Source: Kosakonia oryzendophytica
GTDB taxonomy: Bacteria > Pseudomonadota > Gammaproteobacteria > Enterobacterales > Enterobacteriaceae
Reading direction: 5' to 3'
Assembly (NCBI RefSeq): GCF_900094925.1
Contig: NZ_FMAY01000004.1
Coordinates: forward strand, 186,001 to 250,000
DNA: 64,000 bases
Shown here: positions 19,460 to 29,070 of the stretch, one piece after another
How positions within the stretch are numbered: position 1 is the stretch's first letter
Layout: the number at the start of each line of letters is the position of its first letter
The notes under the pieces: generated by a model
Databases searched by the model: none
Seen by the model: the letters and a program-made list of their open reading frames with translations, nothing else
Told to the model about the DNA's origin: nothing
Made by a program: the position numbers and the translations under genes

Positions 19460-20512
19460 TTAGCGACGGCGCGCTTTCACGGCATCCGCTAACTGGCGCA
19501 GAAGCGCATCGGTATCTTCCCAGCCAATACACGCATCGGTAATGCTTTTACCGTACACCAGCGGCTCGCCGCTCTCCAGGCTCTGATTGCCCTCCACCAG
19601 GTGGCTTTCAATCATCACACCGATAATGGATTTTTCCCCTCCGGCGATTTGCTGACAAACATCGCTACCCACATCCATCTGCTTTTTAAACTGCTTGCAG
19701 GAATTAGCATGGCTGAAGTCAATCATCACCTGCGGTTCCAGTCCTGCCTTGCTGAGGCCTGTTTTCACTTCGGCAACGTGTTTTGCGCTGTAGTTCGGCT
19801 CTTTGCCGCCGCGCAGAATAATGTGGCAGTCGTTGTTACCCGCCGTATTCACAATGGCAGAGTGGCCCCATTTGGTCACAGACAGGAAGCAGTGCGGCGC
19901 GCTGGCAGCATTGATCGCGTCGATCGCCACTTTGATGGTGCCGTCGGTTCCGTTTTTAAAGCCCACCGGGCATGAAAGACCTGACGCCAGTTCACGGTGC
20001 ACCTGCGATTCCGTCGTACGTGCACCAATCGCCCCCCAGCTCATCAGATCCGCCATGTATTGCGGCGTGATCATATCCAGGAACTCGCCTGCCGCCGGCA
20101 AACCTGCATCGTTGATTTCCAACAGTAACTTACGGGCGATTCGCAGACCGTCGTTGATCTGGAAGCTGTTGTCCATATGTGGATCGTTAATCAGCCCTTT
20201 CCAGCCGACGGTGGTGCGTGGTTTTTCAAAATAGACGCGCATGACCACTTCCAGCTCGCCCTTCAGCTCTTCACGCAGCGCCAGCAAACGTGAGGCGTAC
20301 TCCTTCGCGGCAACGGGATCATGAATTGAACAAGGGCCAATCACCACCAGCAGACGATCATCATTACCCCGCAGGATCTTGTGAATCGCTTTACGAGCGT
20401 GGGAAACCGTGTTTGCAGCCTTTTCAGTGGCGGGGAATTTTTCAAGGAGTGCTACAGGGGGTAATAACTCATTGATCTCTTTGATGCGTAAATCGTCGTT
20501 CTGATAATTCAT
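19460..20512 (-). CDS. aroG: Phe-sensitive DAHP synthase AroG
   Basis: Condenses phosphoenolpyruvate with erythrose 4-phosphate to DAHP, the committed step of aromatic biosynthesis; inhibited by phenylalanine in E. coli. It has 350 residues, with the metal-binding C61 in VVIGPCSIHDP and the PEP/E4P segments KPRTTVGWKG and IGARTTESQ. ATG at 20512 (MNYQNDDLRIKE) matches E. coli; a 22-codon upstream extension is rejected. A TyrR box lies 70 bases upstream. Confidence 0.97.
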   Translation of the reverse strand: MNYQNDDLRIKEINELLPPVALLEKFPATEKAANTVSHARKAIHKILRGNDDRLLVVIGPCSIHDPVAAKEYASRLLALREELKGELEVVMRVYFEKPRTTVGWKGLINDPHMDNSFQINDGLRIARKLLLEINDAGLPAAGEFLDMITPQYMADLMSWGAIGARTTESQVHRELASGLSCPVGFKNGTDGTIKVAIDAINAASAPHCFLSVTKWGHSAIVNTAGNNDCHIILRGGKEPNYSAKHVAEVKTGLSKAGLEPQVMIDFSHANSCKQFKKQMDVGSDVCQQIAGGEKSIIGVMIESHLVEGNQSLESGEPLVYGKSITDACIGWEDTDALLRQLADAVKARRR

Positions 20513-20830
20513 GATCTTTCCAGTGTCGCCATACTTTTTGTAATGAATGCAATCTTTCCAATCTATCTCGTCAGCCATGAAGTGTAAACGTGATTTTACA
20601 CTTCGAACGGATAATTCCTGGAATTGCGCGAAAAGGCGTCATAAAGTAGCAAGCTTCCATATCGGGGCTACACTTTTTAACTGTAAATACTTTATTTTTG
20701 CATTTTATCGCTATTCCATGCTGCCGTAACGGTAAGCATTGGCATGTTCGACCACTGAGCGTGATTACTCGTTCGCGCTGCTTTTACCGCCTTACGGCGT
20801 GGTAAAAACGACCAGAACAGGAGCATCATG
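20513..20830. promoter_or_regulatory. aroG-ybgS divergent intergenic region
   Basis: These 318 bases hold the aroG control region (TyrR box at 20583-20600) and the upstream region of ybgS. A weaker half-matching TyrR-like sequence around 20669-20687 (TACACTTTTTAACTGTAAA) has one arm only. No further gene is supported. Confidence 0.6.
20583..20600. promoter_or_regulatory. TyrR box upstream of aroG
   Basis: TGTAAACGTGATTTTACA is a perfect TGTAAA-N6-TTTACA palindrome, the strong-box pattern for the TyrR repressor. It sits 71-88 bases before the aroG start, as in E. coli, where TyrR with phenylalanine represses aroG. Confidence 0.92.
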
Positions 20831-21232
20831 ATGAAAATGAATAAATTAGCGACGCTTTTCCTCACCACGACCCTGGCCCTGTCAGGCGGTGCCGCCTGGG
20901 CTGCGGATACGACTTCGGGTACCACAGACAGCAGTAACGGGCAGGCGAATGCTGCAGCAGCGGCAGGGCAGCCAGCACCGGATGCGCATCAAAACCTTGT
21001 ACCGAAGGAATCCGATAGCAGCAAAATTAATACCGGTGATAGCAACAGCAACAGCGGCACAATGCAGCATCCCAACGGCACCACCTCATCCACTCAACAT
21101 ATGAGTAAAGATGAGGTGCATAAAAACTCCATGTGTAAAGATGGTCGCTGCCCGGACATCAACAAAAAAGTTGAAACCGGTAATGGCAGCAATAATGACG
21201 TCAATACCAAAACGGACGGCACCACACAGTAA
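20831..21232 (+). CDS. ybgS: Periplasmic protein of unknown function YbgS
   Basis: A 133-residue secreted protein similar to E. coli YbgS, which has no assigned function. A signal peptide [20 protein letters not shown] ends at AWA|AD. The mature part is rich in Asn, Ser, Gly and Thr and ends with a conserved tail containing [12 protein letters not shown], whose two cysteines could form a disulfide. ATG at 20831 is chosen over the adjacent ATG at 20828 because it sits seven bases after AGGAG. Homologues are linked to stress or osmotic regulation only by expression data. Confidence 0.85.
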   Translation: MKMNKLATLFLTTTLALSGGAAWAADTTSGTTDSSNGQANAAAAAGQPAPDAHQNLVPKESDSSKINTGDSNSNSGTMQHPNGTTSSTQHMSKDEVHKNSMCKDGRCPDINKKVETGNGSNNDVNTKTDGTTQ

Positions 21233-21245
21233 GGCGTGAAGGAAT

Positions 21246-21275
21246 AAAAAAGGAGAGCTTCGGCTCTCCTTTTTT
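21246..21275 (+). terminator. Terminator after ybgS
   Basis: AGGAGAGC (21251-21258) and GCTCTCCT (21263-21270) enclose a TTCG tetraloop, with five As before and six Ts after. A very stable intrinsic terminator. Confidence 0.95.
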
Positions 21276-21342
21276 GTCGCCACGGCGTAAAAATCTGCAA
21301 TGATGTAAGTCGCTAAGAGTAACAAGGAGACGGATCACAACG

Positions 21343-22275
21343 ATGGCGCATTCACACTCGCACGCACCGGCCGATGCCAACGCCCGCCGCTTATCGCTGG
21401 CCTTTGGCGTAACCGCTGTTTTTATGCTGATTGAGGTTGCAGGCGGTCTTTTTTCAGGCTCACTGGCGCTGCTCGCCGATGCAGGTCATATGCTGACCGA
21501 TGCTGCGGCCCTGCTTTTTGCTCTACTGGCCGTGCATTTTGCCCGCCAACCCCCCAGCGCAAAACGCACGTTTGGTTGGCTTCGTCTCACCACGCTGGCC
21601 GCTTTCGTCAACGCGCTTGCGCTGGTGTTCATCACCGTCCTGATTGTCTGGGAAGCGTTTCAACGCTTTTCACATCCGCAGCCTGTTGCAGGGGCAACAA
21701 TGATGGTGATCGCCATTGCCGGGCTGCTGGCGAATGTGCTGGCATTCTGGTTACTGCATCGCGGTAGCGAGGAGAAGAACCTCAATGTTCGCGCCGCCGC
21801 GCTGCATGTGCTGGGCGATTTGCTCGGGTCAGTTGGCGCGATCATCGCCGCGTTGATTATCCTGTTCACCAACTGGACGCCAATCGATCCGATCTTGTCA
21901 GTGCTGGTTTCGTTACTGGTGTTGCGTAGCGCATGGCGGCTACTGAAAGAGAGCGTCAATGAGTTACTGGAAGGCGCGCCTGCCTCGCTGGACATTGGCG
22001 CGCTCAAGCGCCACCTGCACCGTGCTATACCGGAAGTGCGCGATGTCCATCATGTTCATGTCTGGCTGGTGGGAGAAAAACCGCTGATGACTCTTCATGT
22101 GCAGGTTATCCCACCGCACGATCATGACAAACTGCTCGGCGATATCCAGCATTTCCTGATGCATCATTATGCTATTGAGCATGTGACGATACAGATGGAG
22201 TACCAGGCTTGTAACGGGCCAGACTGCCACCTGGGCGAGACGCAGCCTGACCCTCACCATTCACACCACCATTAA
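21343..22275 (+). CDS. zitB: Zinc/cation efflux transporter ZitB
   Basis: An inner-membrane cation diffusion facilitator that exports Zn2+ in exchange for protons. It has 310 residues, with a His-rich N terminus (AHSHSHAP), six membrane spans, the metal site HMLTD (TM2) and its partner HVLGD (TM5). A cytosolic C-terminal domain ends in a His-rich tail (HHSHHH). Its stop codon overlaps the reversed stop codon of pnuC by four bases (22272-22275), so the two genes converge without a terminator between them. Confidence 0.95.
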   Translation: MAHSHSHAPADANARRLSLAFGVTAVFMLIEVAGGLFSGSLALLADAGHMLTDAAALLFALLAVHFARQPPSAKRTFGWLRLTTLAAFVNALALVFITVLIVWEAFQRFSHPQPVAGATMMVIAIAGLLANVLAFWLLHRGSEEKNLNVRAAALHVLGDLLGSVGAIIAALIILFTNWTPIDPILSVLVSLLVLRSAWRLLKESVNELLEGAPASLDIGALKRHLHRAIPEVRDVHHVHVWLVGEKPLMTLHVQVIPPHDHDKLLGDIQHFLMHHYAIEHVTIQMEYQACNGPDCHLGETQPDPHHSHHH

Positions 22276-22991
22276 TGAGAAAACGCGTGCGACCCGCGCT
22301 CACGCGCGCTGTTTATCCACATTCGACTGCCATTAAGCGCGATAAAGGTCAGCAGCATATACTCCAGCGACATGGCCCATACGCCTTGCAGCGCGAAAAT
22401 CACCACGCTAATCACGTTGATAATGACCCACAGCAGCCAGTTTTCGACGTATTTGCGGGTCATCAGGATCATCGCCACGATGGAAAGCACCATCATGCAG
22501 GCGTCCCAGAACGGGAACGCATCCGGCTGTAGCGTTGGCATTGCAACATTCATTCCCAGAGTTTGCATTGCCGCCACCGCTATCTTCGTTAGCACAGCAA
22601 ATACGGGATCGATAAAAAGGGTCATTAACCCAATGGCCAGTACGCAGATCGCCAGCCAGGTTAATGCTTTCGATAATGGCAACCAGCGGATTTGCAACGC
22701 CGCTTCGTTTTGCGACGTTTGCCGTGACCAGGCGTACCAGCCGTAAATATTTGCCGCAAAGAAAAAGAGCTGCAGCAGCAGGCTGGCATAGAGTTGAATC
22801 TGGAAGAAGATAATGGCGAATAAGGTTACGTTGATAAGTCCAAAGGCGTAATTGCTGATTTTCTCCAGGCTTGCCAGCCAGATACAGAGCAAGCCCGCCA
22901 GTGTTCCTGTCGCTTCAATCCATGAAAGATCGTACCCACCGGCGCCAATCGGAATATGCACCAGGATATTCTGTGTACTAAAAAAATCCAT
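22272..22991 (-). CDS. pnuC: Nicotinamide riboside transporter PnuC
   Basis: An inner-membrane facilitator that brings nicotinamide riboside into the cell for NAD salvage. The 239-residue protein has about seven hydrophobic segments and the family motif region with [10 protein letters not shown] (about 82-91). It lies 38 bases after nadA on the same strand, the classic nadA-pnuC operon controlled by NadR. Confidence 0.96.
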   Translation of the reverse strand: MDFFSTQNILVHIPIGAGGYDLSWIEATGTLAGLLCIWLASLEKISNYAFGLINVTLFAIIFFQIQLYASLLLQLFFFAANIYGWYAWSRQTSQNEAALQIRWLPLSKALTWLAICVLAIGLMTLFIDPVFAVLTKIAVAAMQTLGMNVAMPTLQPDAFPFWDACMMVLSIVAMILMTRKYVENWLLWVIINVISVVIFALQGVWAMSLEYMLLTFIALNGSRMWINSARERGSHAFSH

Positions 22992-23029
22992 TCTTTCCCC
23001 AGAGCGTAATACTACGCGTGGCCAACATG

Positions 23030-24073
23030 TTAAGAACGTAGTGTAGCTGCAAAATCAAGCATGCGGTTAAGTGGCAGCAGAGCGCCTTCCCGTAGGGCGG
23101 CATCAACATGGATCTCGTGTGCTGCACCGCCATTTTCCAGTCCTTCAGCAATCGCTTTCAGGCCATTCATTGCCATCCACGGGCAATGTGCACAGCTCCG
23201 GCAGGTCGCCCCCTCTCCGGCTGTTGGCGCTTCGAGCAACTCTTTCTCCGGCACGGCCTGCTGCATTTTGTAAAAAATACCGCGGTCGGTGGCGACAATC
23301 AGTTGCGAGTGCGGCAGCGTTTTAGCGGCATGAATCAACTGACTGGTCGATCCAACCGCATCCGCCAGGTTAACCACAGATTGCGGTGATTCGGGGTGTA
23401 CGAGAATAGCGGCGTCCGGGTACAGCGCTTTCAACCGCATCAGCGCCTGGGTTTTGAACTCGTCATGCACAATACAAGCGCCTTGCCAACACAACACATC
23501 TGCGCCCGTTTGTTTTTGCACGTAGCTTCCCAGATGACGATCCGGTGCCCAGATAATCTTTTCGCCGAGGCTGTCGAGGTGCTCAATCAATTCAACCGCA
23601 ATGCTGGAGGTAACAACCCAGTCTGCGCGGGCTTTGACCGCCGCCGAGGTGTTGGCATAAACCACCACCGTGCGATCGGGATGCGCATCGCAAAAAGCCG
23701 TAAATTCATCAATCGGACAACCCAGATCCAGCGAACATTCGGCATTGAGCGTTGGCATCAGAATGGTTTTTTCCGGGCTGAGAATTTTGGCGGTTTCGCC
23801 CATAAAACGCACACCCGCGACCAACAGCGTTGAAGCCGGGTGCTTCGCACCAAAGCGCGCCATTTCCAGAGAGTCTGAAATACAGCCGCCGGTCTCTTCC
23901 GCCAGTTGCTGGATTTCCGGATCGGTATAGTAGTGAGCCACCATCACCGCATTACGCTCTTTCAGCAGGCGTTTGATTTTTTCGCGGTAAAACGCTTTTT
24001 CATCCTGACGCAACGGCGCGGGTTTAGGAGGGAAAGGATAGATTGCAGCTTCGGGATCGAACATTACGCTCAT
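23030..24073 (-). CDS. nadA: Quinolinate synthase NadA
   Basis: Condenses iminoaspartate with dihydroxyacetone phosphate to quinolinate in de novo NAD synthesis, using a [4Fe-4S] cluster. It has 347 residues, with cluster ligands C113, C200 and C297, the last within [10 protein letters not shown]. The start [10 protein letters not shown] (24073) is chosen for its match with E. coli. An adjacent ATG at 24076 and a longer extension to 24124 are less likely. Confidence 0.97.
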   Translation of the reverse strand: MSVMFDPEAAIYPFPPKPAPLRQDEKAFYREKIKRLLKERNAVMVAHYYTDPEIQQLAEETGGCISDSLEMARFGAKHPASTLLVAGVRFMGETAKILSPEKTILMPTLNAECSLDLGCPIDEFTAFCDAHPDRTVVVYANTSAAVKARADWVVTSSIAVELIEHLDSLGEKIIWAPDRHLGSYVQKQTGADVLCWQGACIVHDEFKTQALMRLKALYPDAAILVHPESPQSVVNLADAVGSTSQLIHAAKTLPHSQLIVATDRGIFYKMQQAVPEKELLEAPTAGEGATCRSCAHCPWMAMNGLKAIAEGLENGGAAHEIHVDAALREGALLPLNRMLDFAATLRS

Positions 24074-24147
24074 CATGCTTACTCGTTTTGCTTGCTTAAC
24101 TAAATAACCAGAACAACGGTTCATAATGGCGTCGTCGCGCCACGCGT

Positions 24148-24165
24148 GTTTTGTATACTAAACAA
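24148..24165. promoter_or_regulatory. NadR operator upstream of nadA
   Basis: TGTTTTGTATACTAAACA fits the NadR (NadI) palindrome TGTTTA-N6-TAAACA with one mismatch. It lies 75-92 bases before the nadA start. Repression when NAD is abundant is inferred from the E. coli and Salmonella systems. Confidence 0.85.
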
Positions 24166-24323
24166 GATAGCTGATTACATAAAAAATGTCGTGGGGAATT
24201 TTCAAAAGTGCGCGGTTATGATCCGGCGAGATATACCTGTGGCCTCCTGGTGTGCTAAATGCAGAGCATTCCCTTTGGATGGTGGTTAGTGGTTGCCTCT
24301 ATCCGAATCGGAAAACAGAAAGC

Positions 24324-24350
24324 AAAAAAGCGCCTTTAGGGCGCTTTTTT
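24324..24350 (-). terminator. Terminator of the tRNA operon
   Basis: Read leftward, the stem GCGCC-N-GGCGC, preceded by AAAAAA and followed by TTTTTT, lies four bases after the CCA end of the last tRNA (24355). A standard intrinsic terminator for the leftward tRNA transcript. Confidence 0.88.
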
Positions 24351-24354
24351 ACAT

Positions 24355-24430
24355 TGGTGGGTCGTGCAGGATTCGAACCTGCGACCAATTGATTAAAAGT
24401 CAACTGCTCTACCAACTGAGCTAACGACCC
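24355..24430 (-). tRNA. tRNA-Lys (anticodon TTT)
   Basis: The lower strand folds as a 76-nucleotide tRNA: acceptor GGGTCGT, D-arm AGCTCAGTTGG, anticodon loop ACTTTTAAT with TTT, T-arm GCAGGTTCGAATCCTGC and encoded CCA. It is identical to the copy at 24754-24829. It is the last gene of a four-tRNA operon corresponding to the E. coli lysT-valT cluster. Confidence 0.97.
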
Positions 24431-24434
24431 GAAG

Positions 24435-24510
24435 TGGTGGGTGATGACGGGATCGAACCGCCGACCCCCTCCTTGTAAGGGAGGTGCTCTCCCAGCTGAG
24501 CTAATCACCC
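24435..24510 (-). tRNA. tRNA-Val (anticodon TAC)
   Basis: A 76-nucleotide tRNA on the lower strand: acceptor GGGTGAT, anticodon loop CCTTACAAG with TAC, T-arm GGCGGTTCGATCCCGTC and encoded CCA. Separated from the downstream tRNA-Lys by four bases. Identical to the copy at 24551-24626. Confidence 0.97.
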
Positions 24511-24550
24511 ACTTCGGTACTTCACTGATAAGAATTCGCTGGTGAGAAAG

Positions 24551-24626
24551 TGGTGGGTGATGACGGGATCGAACCGCCGACCCCCTCCTTGTAAGGGAGG
24601 TGCTCTCCCAGCTGAGCTAATCACCC
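24551..24626 (-). tRNA. tRNA-Val (anticodon TAC), second copy
   Basis: The same 76-nucleotide valine tRNA as 24435-24510, base for base, including CCA. A 40-base spacer separates the two. The two identical copies could recombine to shrink or expand the array. Confidence 0.97.
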
Positions 24627-24652
24627 GATACTACGCTGGATACTGCTTAAAG

Positions 24653-24670
24653 TGGTGGGTCTTACAGGAT
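24653..24670 (-). pseudogene. Remnant of a tRNA-Lys 3' end
   Basis: TGGTGGGTCTTACAGGAT matches the 3' end of the neighbouring tRNA-Lys genes (CCA tail, discriminator, acceptor arm, half of the T-stem) at 16 of 18 positions, then similarity stops. No D-arm or anticodon follows, so it cannot be a functional tRNA. It lies in the 127-base gap between tRNA-Val and tRNA-Lys, which also holds a small CGTTGC/GCAACG hairpin at 24699-24713. Confidence 0.65.
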
Positions 24671-24753
24671 GATTCAGCTTTCGCTTCGTCTTTCGGGGCG
24701 TTGCTACGCAACGTTGTCCTTTACCTTCTGCATTACCACTACTGTTCAAAAGT

Positions 24754-24829
24754 TGGTGGGTCGTGCAGGATTCGAACCTGCGACCAATTGATTAAAAGTC
24801 AACTGCTCTACCAACTGAGCTAACGACCC
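24754..24829 (-). tRNA. tRNA-Lys (anticodon TTT), first gene of the array
   Basis: A 76-nucleotide lysine tRNA identical to 24355-24430, promoter-proximal in the leftward operon. About 45 bases separate it from a candidate transcription start near 24874. E. coli has seven tRNA genes at this place; here only four are intact. Confidence 0.97.
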
Positions 24830-24873
24830 AACTTTTGCATTGCTTCCGGTTTATGTGATATCCCGTGGCAACG

Positions 24874-24908
24874 GCGGCATATATTACTGATTTAAGAATT
24901 CAGCGCAA
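24874..24908 (-). promoter_or_regulatory. Candidate promoter of the tRNA operon
   Basis: On the lower strand, a -10 element TAATAT (24886-24881) lies 16 bases downstream of TTGCGC (24908-24903). A GC-rich discriminator (GCCGCCG) follows immediately. Such discriminators are typical of stable-RNA promoters under stringent control. The -35 match is poor (3 of 6), so the exact element is uncertain. Confidence 0.5.
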
Positions 24909-24956
24909 CAACAATTTCGATGTAAATCACCTGACTGCTTATGATTCAGGCGACAA

Positions 24957-24982
24957 GACCAGAAAAAACACGATTTCTGGTC
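24957..24982 (-). terminator. Hairpin after cpoB
   Basis: GACCAGAAA (24957-24965) pairs with TTTCTGGTC (24974-24982) around an eight-base loop, 12 bases after the cpoB stop codon. No T-run follows the stem on the leftward strand, so it may be a 3'-end stabiliser with weak terminator activity. Confidence 0.45.
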
Positions 24983-24994
24983 ATGCGCTATGCA

Positions 24995-25801
24995 TTACAT
25001 CGAACCAAGGCGTTTTTGCGCTTGTTTGGCGCCATCGGTACCAGGGTATTTGCTGACCACCTGCTGGTAAACCGCTTTCGCTTTTGCGCTGTCCCCTTTG
25101 TCCTGCATGATTACACCGACTTTAAACATCGCATCGGGCGCTTTCGGCGACTTAGGGTAGTTCTTCACCACAGAGGCGAAGTAGTATGCAGCGTCGTCTT
25201 TTTTACCCTTGTTGTAATTCAACTGACCGAGCCAATAGTTGGCGTTCGGGATATAGGTTGAATCCGGGTATTTTTTGACGAAATTCTGGAAAGCAACGAG
25301 GGCATCGTCCTGGCGGGATTTATCCTGCACCAGCGCAATCGCAGCATTGTAATCGGTATTAGCGTCGCCGCTCTGCACAGGTGCGCCAGAAGTGGCCGCT
25401 CCCGTATTTGCTGCGCCGCTATCCGCTGCTGGAGCCTGAGCCGAACCACCCTGAGCGCCAGAAGCTTGCTGCGTCTGACCTGCGCCAGCACCGCTACCAA
25501 GATTGTTCATTTGCAACAGAATTTGCTTCTGCTGCTCAACAATCTGATTCAACTGATACTGACTTTCCTGGATTTGCCCACGGAGCGTATCAATATCGGC
25601 CTGATTATCAGAGAGTTGTTGCTGAAGTTGGGTTAAAAGCTGGCTGTGAGCATTGGAAATACGCTCGAGTTGAGTGACACGGTCTTCGACCGAGCCTGAG
25701 CCGACACTACTGATTGGCGCCTGAGCATTAGCGGCCCAGGGGGCCGCTATGCCAACCAGTAACGACAGACTCAACAGATGATGTCTGAAGTTACTGCTCA
25801 T
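24995..25801 (-). CDS. cpoB: Cell-division coordinator CpoB (YbgF)
   Basis: A periplasmic protein that couples peptidoglycan synthesis (PBP1B-LpoB) with Tol-driven outer-membrane constriction. Of 268 residues, the signal peptide ends ANA|QAP (about 26). A trimerising coiled coil with many Gln and Leu follows (about 40-100), then an Ala/Gly/Ser-rich linker and three TPR-like repeats (from about 150), seen in NYWLGQLNYNKGKKDDA. Nine bases after pal; last protein gene of the tol-pal operon. Confidence 0.96.
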   Translation of the reverse strand: MSSNFRHHLLSLSLLVGIAAPWAANAQAPISSVGSGSVEDRVTQLERISNAHSQLLTQLQQQLSDNQADIDTLRGQIQESQYQLNQIVEQQKQILLQMNNLGSGAGAGQTQQASGAQGGSAQAPAADSGAANTGAATSGAPVQSGDANTDYNAAIALVQDKSRQDDALVAFQNFVKKYPDSTYIPNANYWLGQLNYNKGKKDDAAYYFASVVKNYPKSPKAPDAMFKVGVIMQDKGDSAKAKAVYQQVVSKYPGTDGAKQAQKRLGSM

Positions 25802-25810
25802 GCAATTCTC

Positions 25811-26347
<537 letters not shown>

Positions 26348-26357
26348 CTATTTATTA

Positions 26358-27650
26358 TCACAGATACGGCGACCAGGCAGGGAATTTTACCTGTCCATCA
26401 GTTGCCGGAAGACGCGCTTTGAAACGCCCATCTGTAGAAACCAGATTCAGCACGGATCCCATCCCCTGAGAAGAGCTGTAGATTACCATTGTGCCGTTTG
26501 GTGCCAGACTTGGCGTTTCGTCCAGGAACGTTGACGACAGAACTTGTACGCCACCCGTTACCAGATCCTGCTTAGCGATGTGTTGCTGACCACCTTCAGA
26601 GCTCACCATCACCATAAATTTACCGTCGCTGCTGACGTCAGCATCCTGGTTCTGAGAACCCTGCCAGGAAATACGCTGCGCGCCACCACCGTTAACACTC
26701 ACTTTATACACCTGCGGACGACCAGCCTGGTCAGACGTAAAGGCCAGGTTCTGGCTATCCGGGAACCAGGTCGGTTCGGTGTTGTTACTGCGACCATCCG
26801 TTACCTGGCGAATCTGGCCAGAACCGACGTCCATCACATAGATATTCAGACTACCGCTTTTAGAGAGTGCAAACGCCAGCTTAGAACCGTCCGGAGAGAA
26901 TGCAGGCGCACCGTTATGACGCGGGAATGAAGCAACCTGACGGATGCTGGCATTCGCCAGAGTCTGGATAACCAGCGCGGAACGACCGCTTTCGAAGGTT
27001 ACGTAAGCCAGTTTGGAACCGTCCGGAGACCACGCCGGAGACATCAGCGGCTGCGGCGATTTGTGCACCAGGAACTGATTGTAACCATCGTAGTCGGAAA
27101 CGCGCAGTTCATAGGGGAACTGGCTGTTTGCGGTTTGCACCACGTAAGCGATACGGGTACGGAACGCGCCTTTAATGCCTGTCAGTTTTTCGAACACTTC
27201 GTCGCTGGCAGCATGAGCAGCGTAACGCAGCCACTGTTTGTTCACTTTAAAGGAGTTCTGCGCCAGCACGGTACCCGGTGCACCACCGGTATCAACCAGC
27301 TGATAAGCAACGTTGTAGCTGCCGTCAGGATTCGGGGTTACCTGACCAACGATCACTGCATCGATGCCCAGCGCCGACCATGCGGCAGGCTGAACTTCCT
27401 GAGCGCTACCCGGTTGCTGCGGCAGACGGGAACGATCGAGTGGATTGAATTTGCCGCTGTTGCGCAGATCTGCCGCAACAATGCCGCCTGCATCTTCAGG
27501 CGCAGCGCCAGGACCAGCCCACTGGAATGGCACAACGCCAATCGGGCGTGCCGAGTCCACCCCCTGGGTGATCTCGATACGTACTTCTGCATGCAGCACC
27601 GCTGCCCACAGCATCAGAAAACCAAATGCAACACGTAATGCCTGCTTCAT
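26358..27650 (-). CDS. tolB: Periplasmic Tol-Pal protein TolB
   Basis: A soluble periplasmic protein linking Pal to TolA. It has 430 residues: a signal peptide ending LHA|EV, an N-terminal domain (with the TolA-interacting strand just after cleavage) and a six-bladed beta-propeller with repeats such as [27 protein letters not shown] and [12 protein letters not shown]. The second of two adjacent ATG codons (27650) is chosen because it sits five bases after GGGAG. It lies 34 bases upstream of pal. Confidence 0.97.
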   Translation of the reverse strand: MKQALRVAFGFLMLWAAVLHAEVRIEITQGVDSARPIGVVPFQWAGPGAAPEDAGGIVAADLRNSGKFNPLDRSRLPQQPGSAQEVQPAAWSALGIDAVIVGQVTPNPDGSYNVAYQLVDTGGAPGTVLAQNSFKVNKQWLRYAAHAASDEVFEKLTGIKGAFRTRIAYVVQTANSQFPYELRVSDYDGYNQFLVHKSPQPLMSPAWSPDGSKLAYVTFESGRSALVIQTLANASIRQVASFPRHNGAPAFSPDGSKLAFALSKSGSLNIYVMDVGSGQIRQVTDGRSNNTEPTWFPDSQNLAFTSDQAGRPQVYKVSVNGGGAQRISWQGSQNQDADVSSDGKFMVMVSSEGGQQHIAKQDLVTGGVQVLSSTFLDETPSLAPNGTMVIYSSSQGMGSVLNLVSTDGRFKARLPATDGQVKFPAWSPYL

Positions 27651-27783
27651 CATATCTCCCTTATCCGGGCGGAAAACCCGCGATAATTTAGCAGAATTTT
27701 AACAAACTCAATAAGACAAAACTACCCGCGTCAGGACACCCTTCGCACGATTTCCCCTCGCAGGCTGCGAGGGAAAGTGTACC

Positions 27784-29031
27784 TTAAGGTTTGAAGTCCA
27801 GCGGCGCATTTTTGAACACTTCGTACACTGCCTGGCTCGGCGGCTTCGGCATTTTTGCCTGTTTTGCTGCAGCAAGCGCAGCCTGGCAAAGTGCCGGATC
27901 GCCACCTTCCGACTGAATATCTAACAGCATGCCATCAGGCGCCAGCTTGACGCGTAATGTACAGGTTTTCCCCGCATAGGAGGAAGCATCATAGAAGCGG
28001 CTTTCAATCGCCGATTTAATCTGCCCTGCGTAGTTACTGATATCCGCGCCGGAAGCGCCGTTATTCTTAGTGTTACCCGAACCGGCTGGCGACGCGCTGT
28101 TTCCTTTCGCACCTCCGCCCGTTTTCGGCGCATTCTTACCGGAACTTAAATCGCCAAACAGATCGTCCACGCCTTCAGCAGCCGCGGCTTTCTCTGCGGC
28201 GGCTTTCTTGGCGGCAGCGGCCTTCTCTGCTGCTGCTTTTTTATCAGCAGCTGCTTTTTCGGCGGCGGCTTTCTTCTCAGCGGCTGCCTTTTCAGCGGCT
28301 GCCGCTTTCGCTGCAGCGGCCTTCTCTGCCGCAGCGGCTTTTTCTGCTGCTGCTTTTTCTGCAGCTGCTTTTTCAGCCGCGGCCTGTTTAGCCGCTTCAG
28401 CCTGCGCTTTCTTCTCGGCGTCAGCCTGGGCTTTCTTCGCAGCCTCTGCCTCCGCCTTTTTCTTCGCATCAGCAGCCGCTTTAGCCGCTTCGGCTTCCGC
28501 TTTTTTCTGTGCGTCGGCTGCGGCTTTTTTCGCGGCTTCTTCCGCTGCTTTAGCCTGGGCTTCCGCTTTCGCTTTCGCATCGGCAGCCGCTTTCGCCGCC
28601 GCTTCTTCAGCCTGTTTCTGCTGCTGCTGCGCTTTCTTCGCGGCTTCCTCAGCCTGCTTCTGCTGTTCGGCCTGTTCGCGCGCCGCTTCCTGCGCCTGCA
28701 AACGCTCCTGCTCCAGCTGTTTCAGACGCTCCTGCTCGGCGGCCTGCTTTTCACGCAGCTCTTCCGCCTGCTGTTGCGCCTGTTTTTCACGCTGTTCTTT
28801 GGCTCGTTGCGCACTGGCTTGCTGCTGCTGTTGGCGATTGTAATTATCAACAACAGCGCCCGGATCGACCATCACCGCGTCTATTGCTGAACCGCCACCG
28901 CCGCCCGCAGAAGCATCAATATGCTCATCGAACGAACTCCAGATCAGCAGCGCCACCAAAATCACGTGTAGCACTGCAGAAATGATTATCGCTCGCTTAA
29001 GCTTGTCGTTTTGTACGGTTGCCTTTGACAC
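27784..29031 (-). CDS. tolA: Tol-Pal energy transducer TolA
   Basis: Spans the periplasm to carry proton-motive-force energy from TolQR to TolB-Pal. It has 415 residues, slightly shorter than E. coli (421). An N-terminal anchor (about 12-33, AIIISAVLHVILVALLIWSS) precedes a long Ala/Lys/Glu/Gln helix (about 60-290) with repeated KAAAEKAAA units, then a C-terminal globular domain with one disulfide (CTLRVKL and ALCQAAL). The repeats make length variation likely. Also the entry point for filamentous phages and colicins in E. coli. Confidence 0.97.
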   Translation of the reverse strand: MSKATVQNDKLKRAIIISAVLHVILVALLIWSSFDEHIDASAGGGGGSAIDAVMVDPGAVVDNYNRQQQQQASAQRAKEQREKQAQQQAEELREKQAAEQERLKQLEQERLQAQEAAREQAEQQKQAEEAAKKAQQQQKQAEEAAAKAAADAKAKAEAQAKAAEEAAKKAAADAQKKAEAEAAKAAADAKKKAEAEAAKKAQADAEKKAQAEAAKQAAAEKAAAEKAAAEKAAAAEKAAAAKAAAAEKAAAEKKAAAEKAAADKKAAAEKAAAAKKAAAEKAAAAEGVDDLFGDLSSGKNAPKTGGGAKGNSASPAGSGNTKNNGASGADISNYAGQIKSAIESRFYDASSYAGKTCTLRVKLAPDGMLLDIQSEGGDPALCQAALAAAKQAKMPKPPSQAVYEVFKNAPLDFKP

Positions 29032-29070
29032 TCTCGGTTCCCAAAAACTGTCCGCCTGTTATGCCGGTGA

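Noticed and set aside
24355-24829. Possible CRISPR-like repeat array, from the evenly repeated segments
   Set aside because: The repeats are four full-length tRNA genes (two Lys, two Val) with clear cloverleaf sequences.
28070-28843. 257-codon frame antisense to tolA, very rich in Ala, Ser, Phe and Cys
   Set aside because: Direct consequence of the repetitive tolA helix; no start signal.
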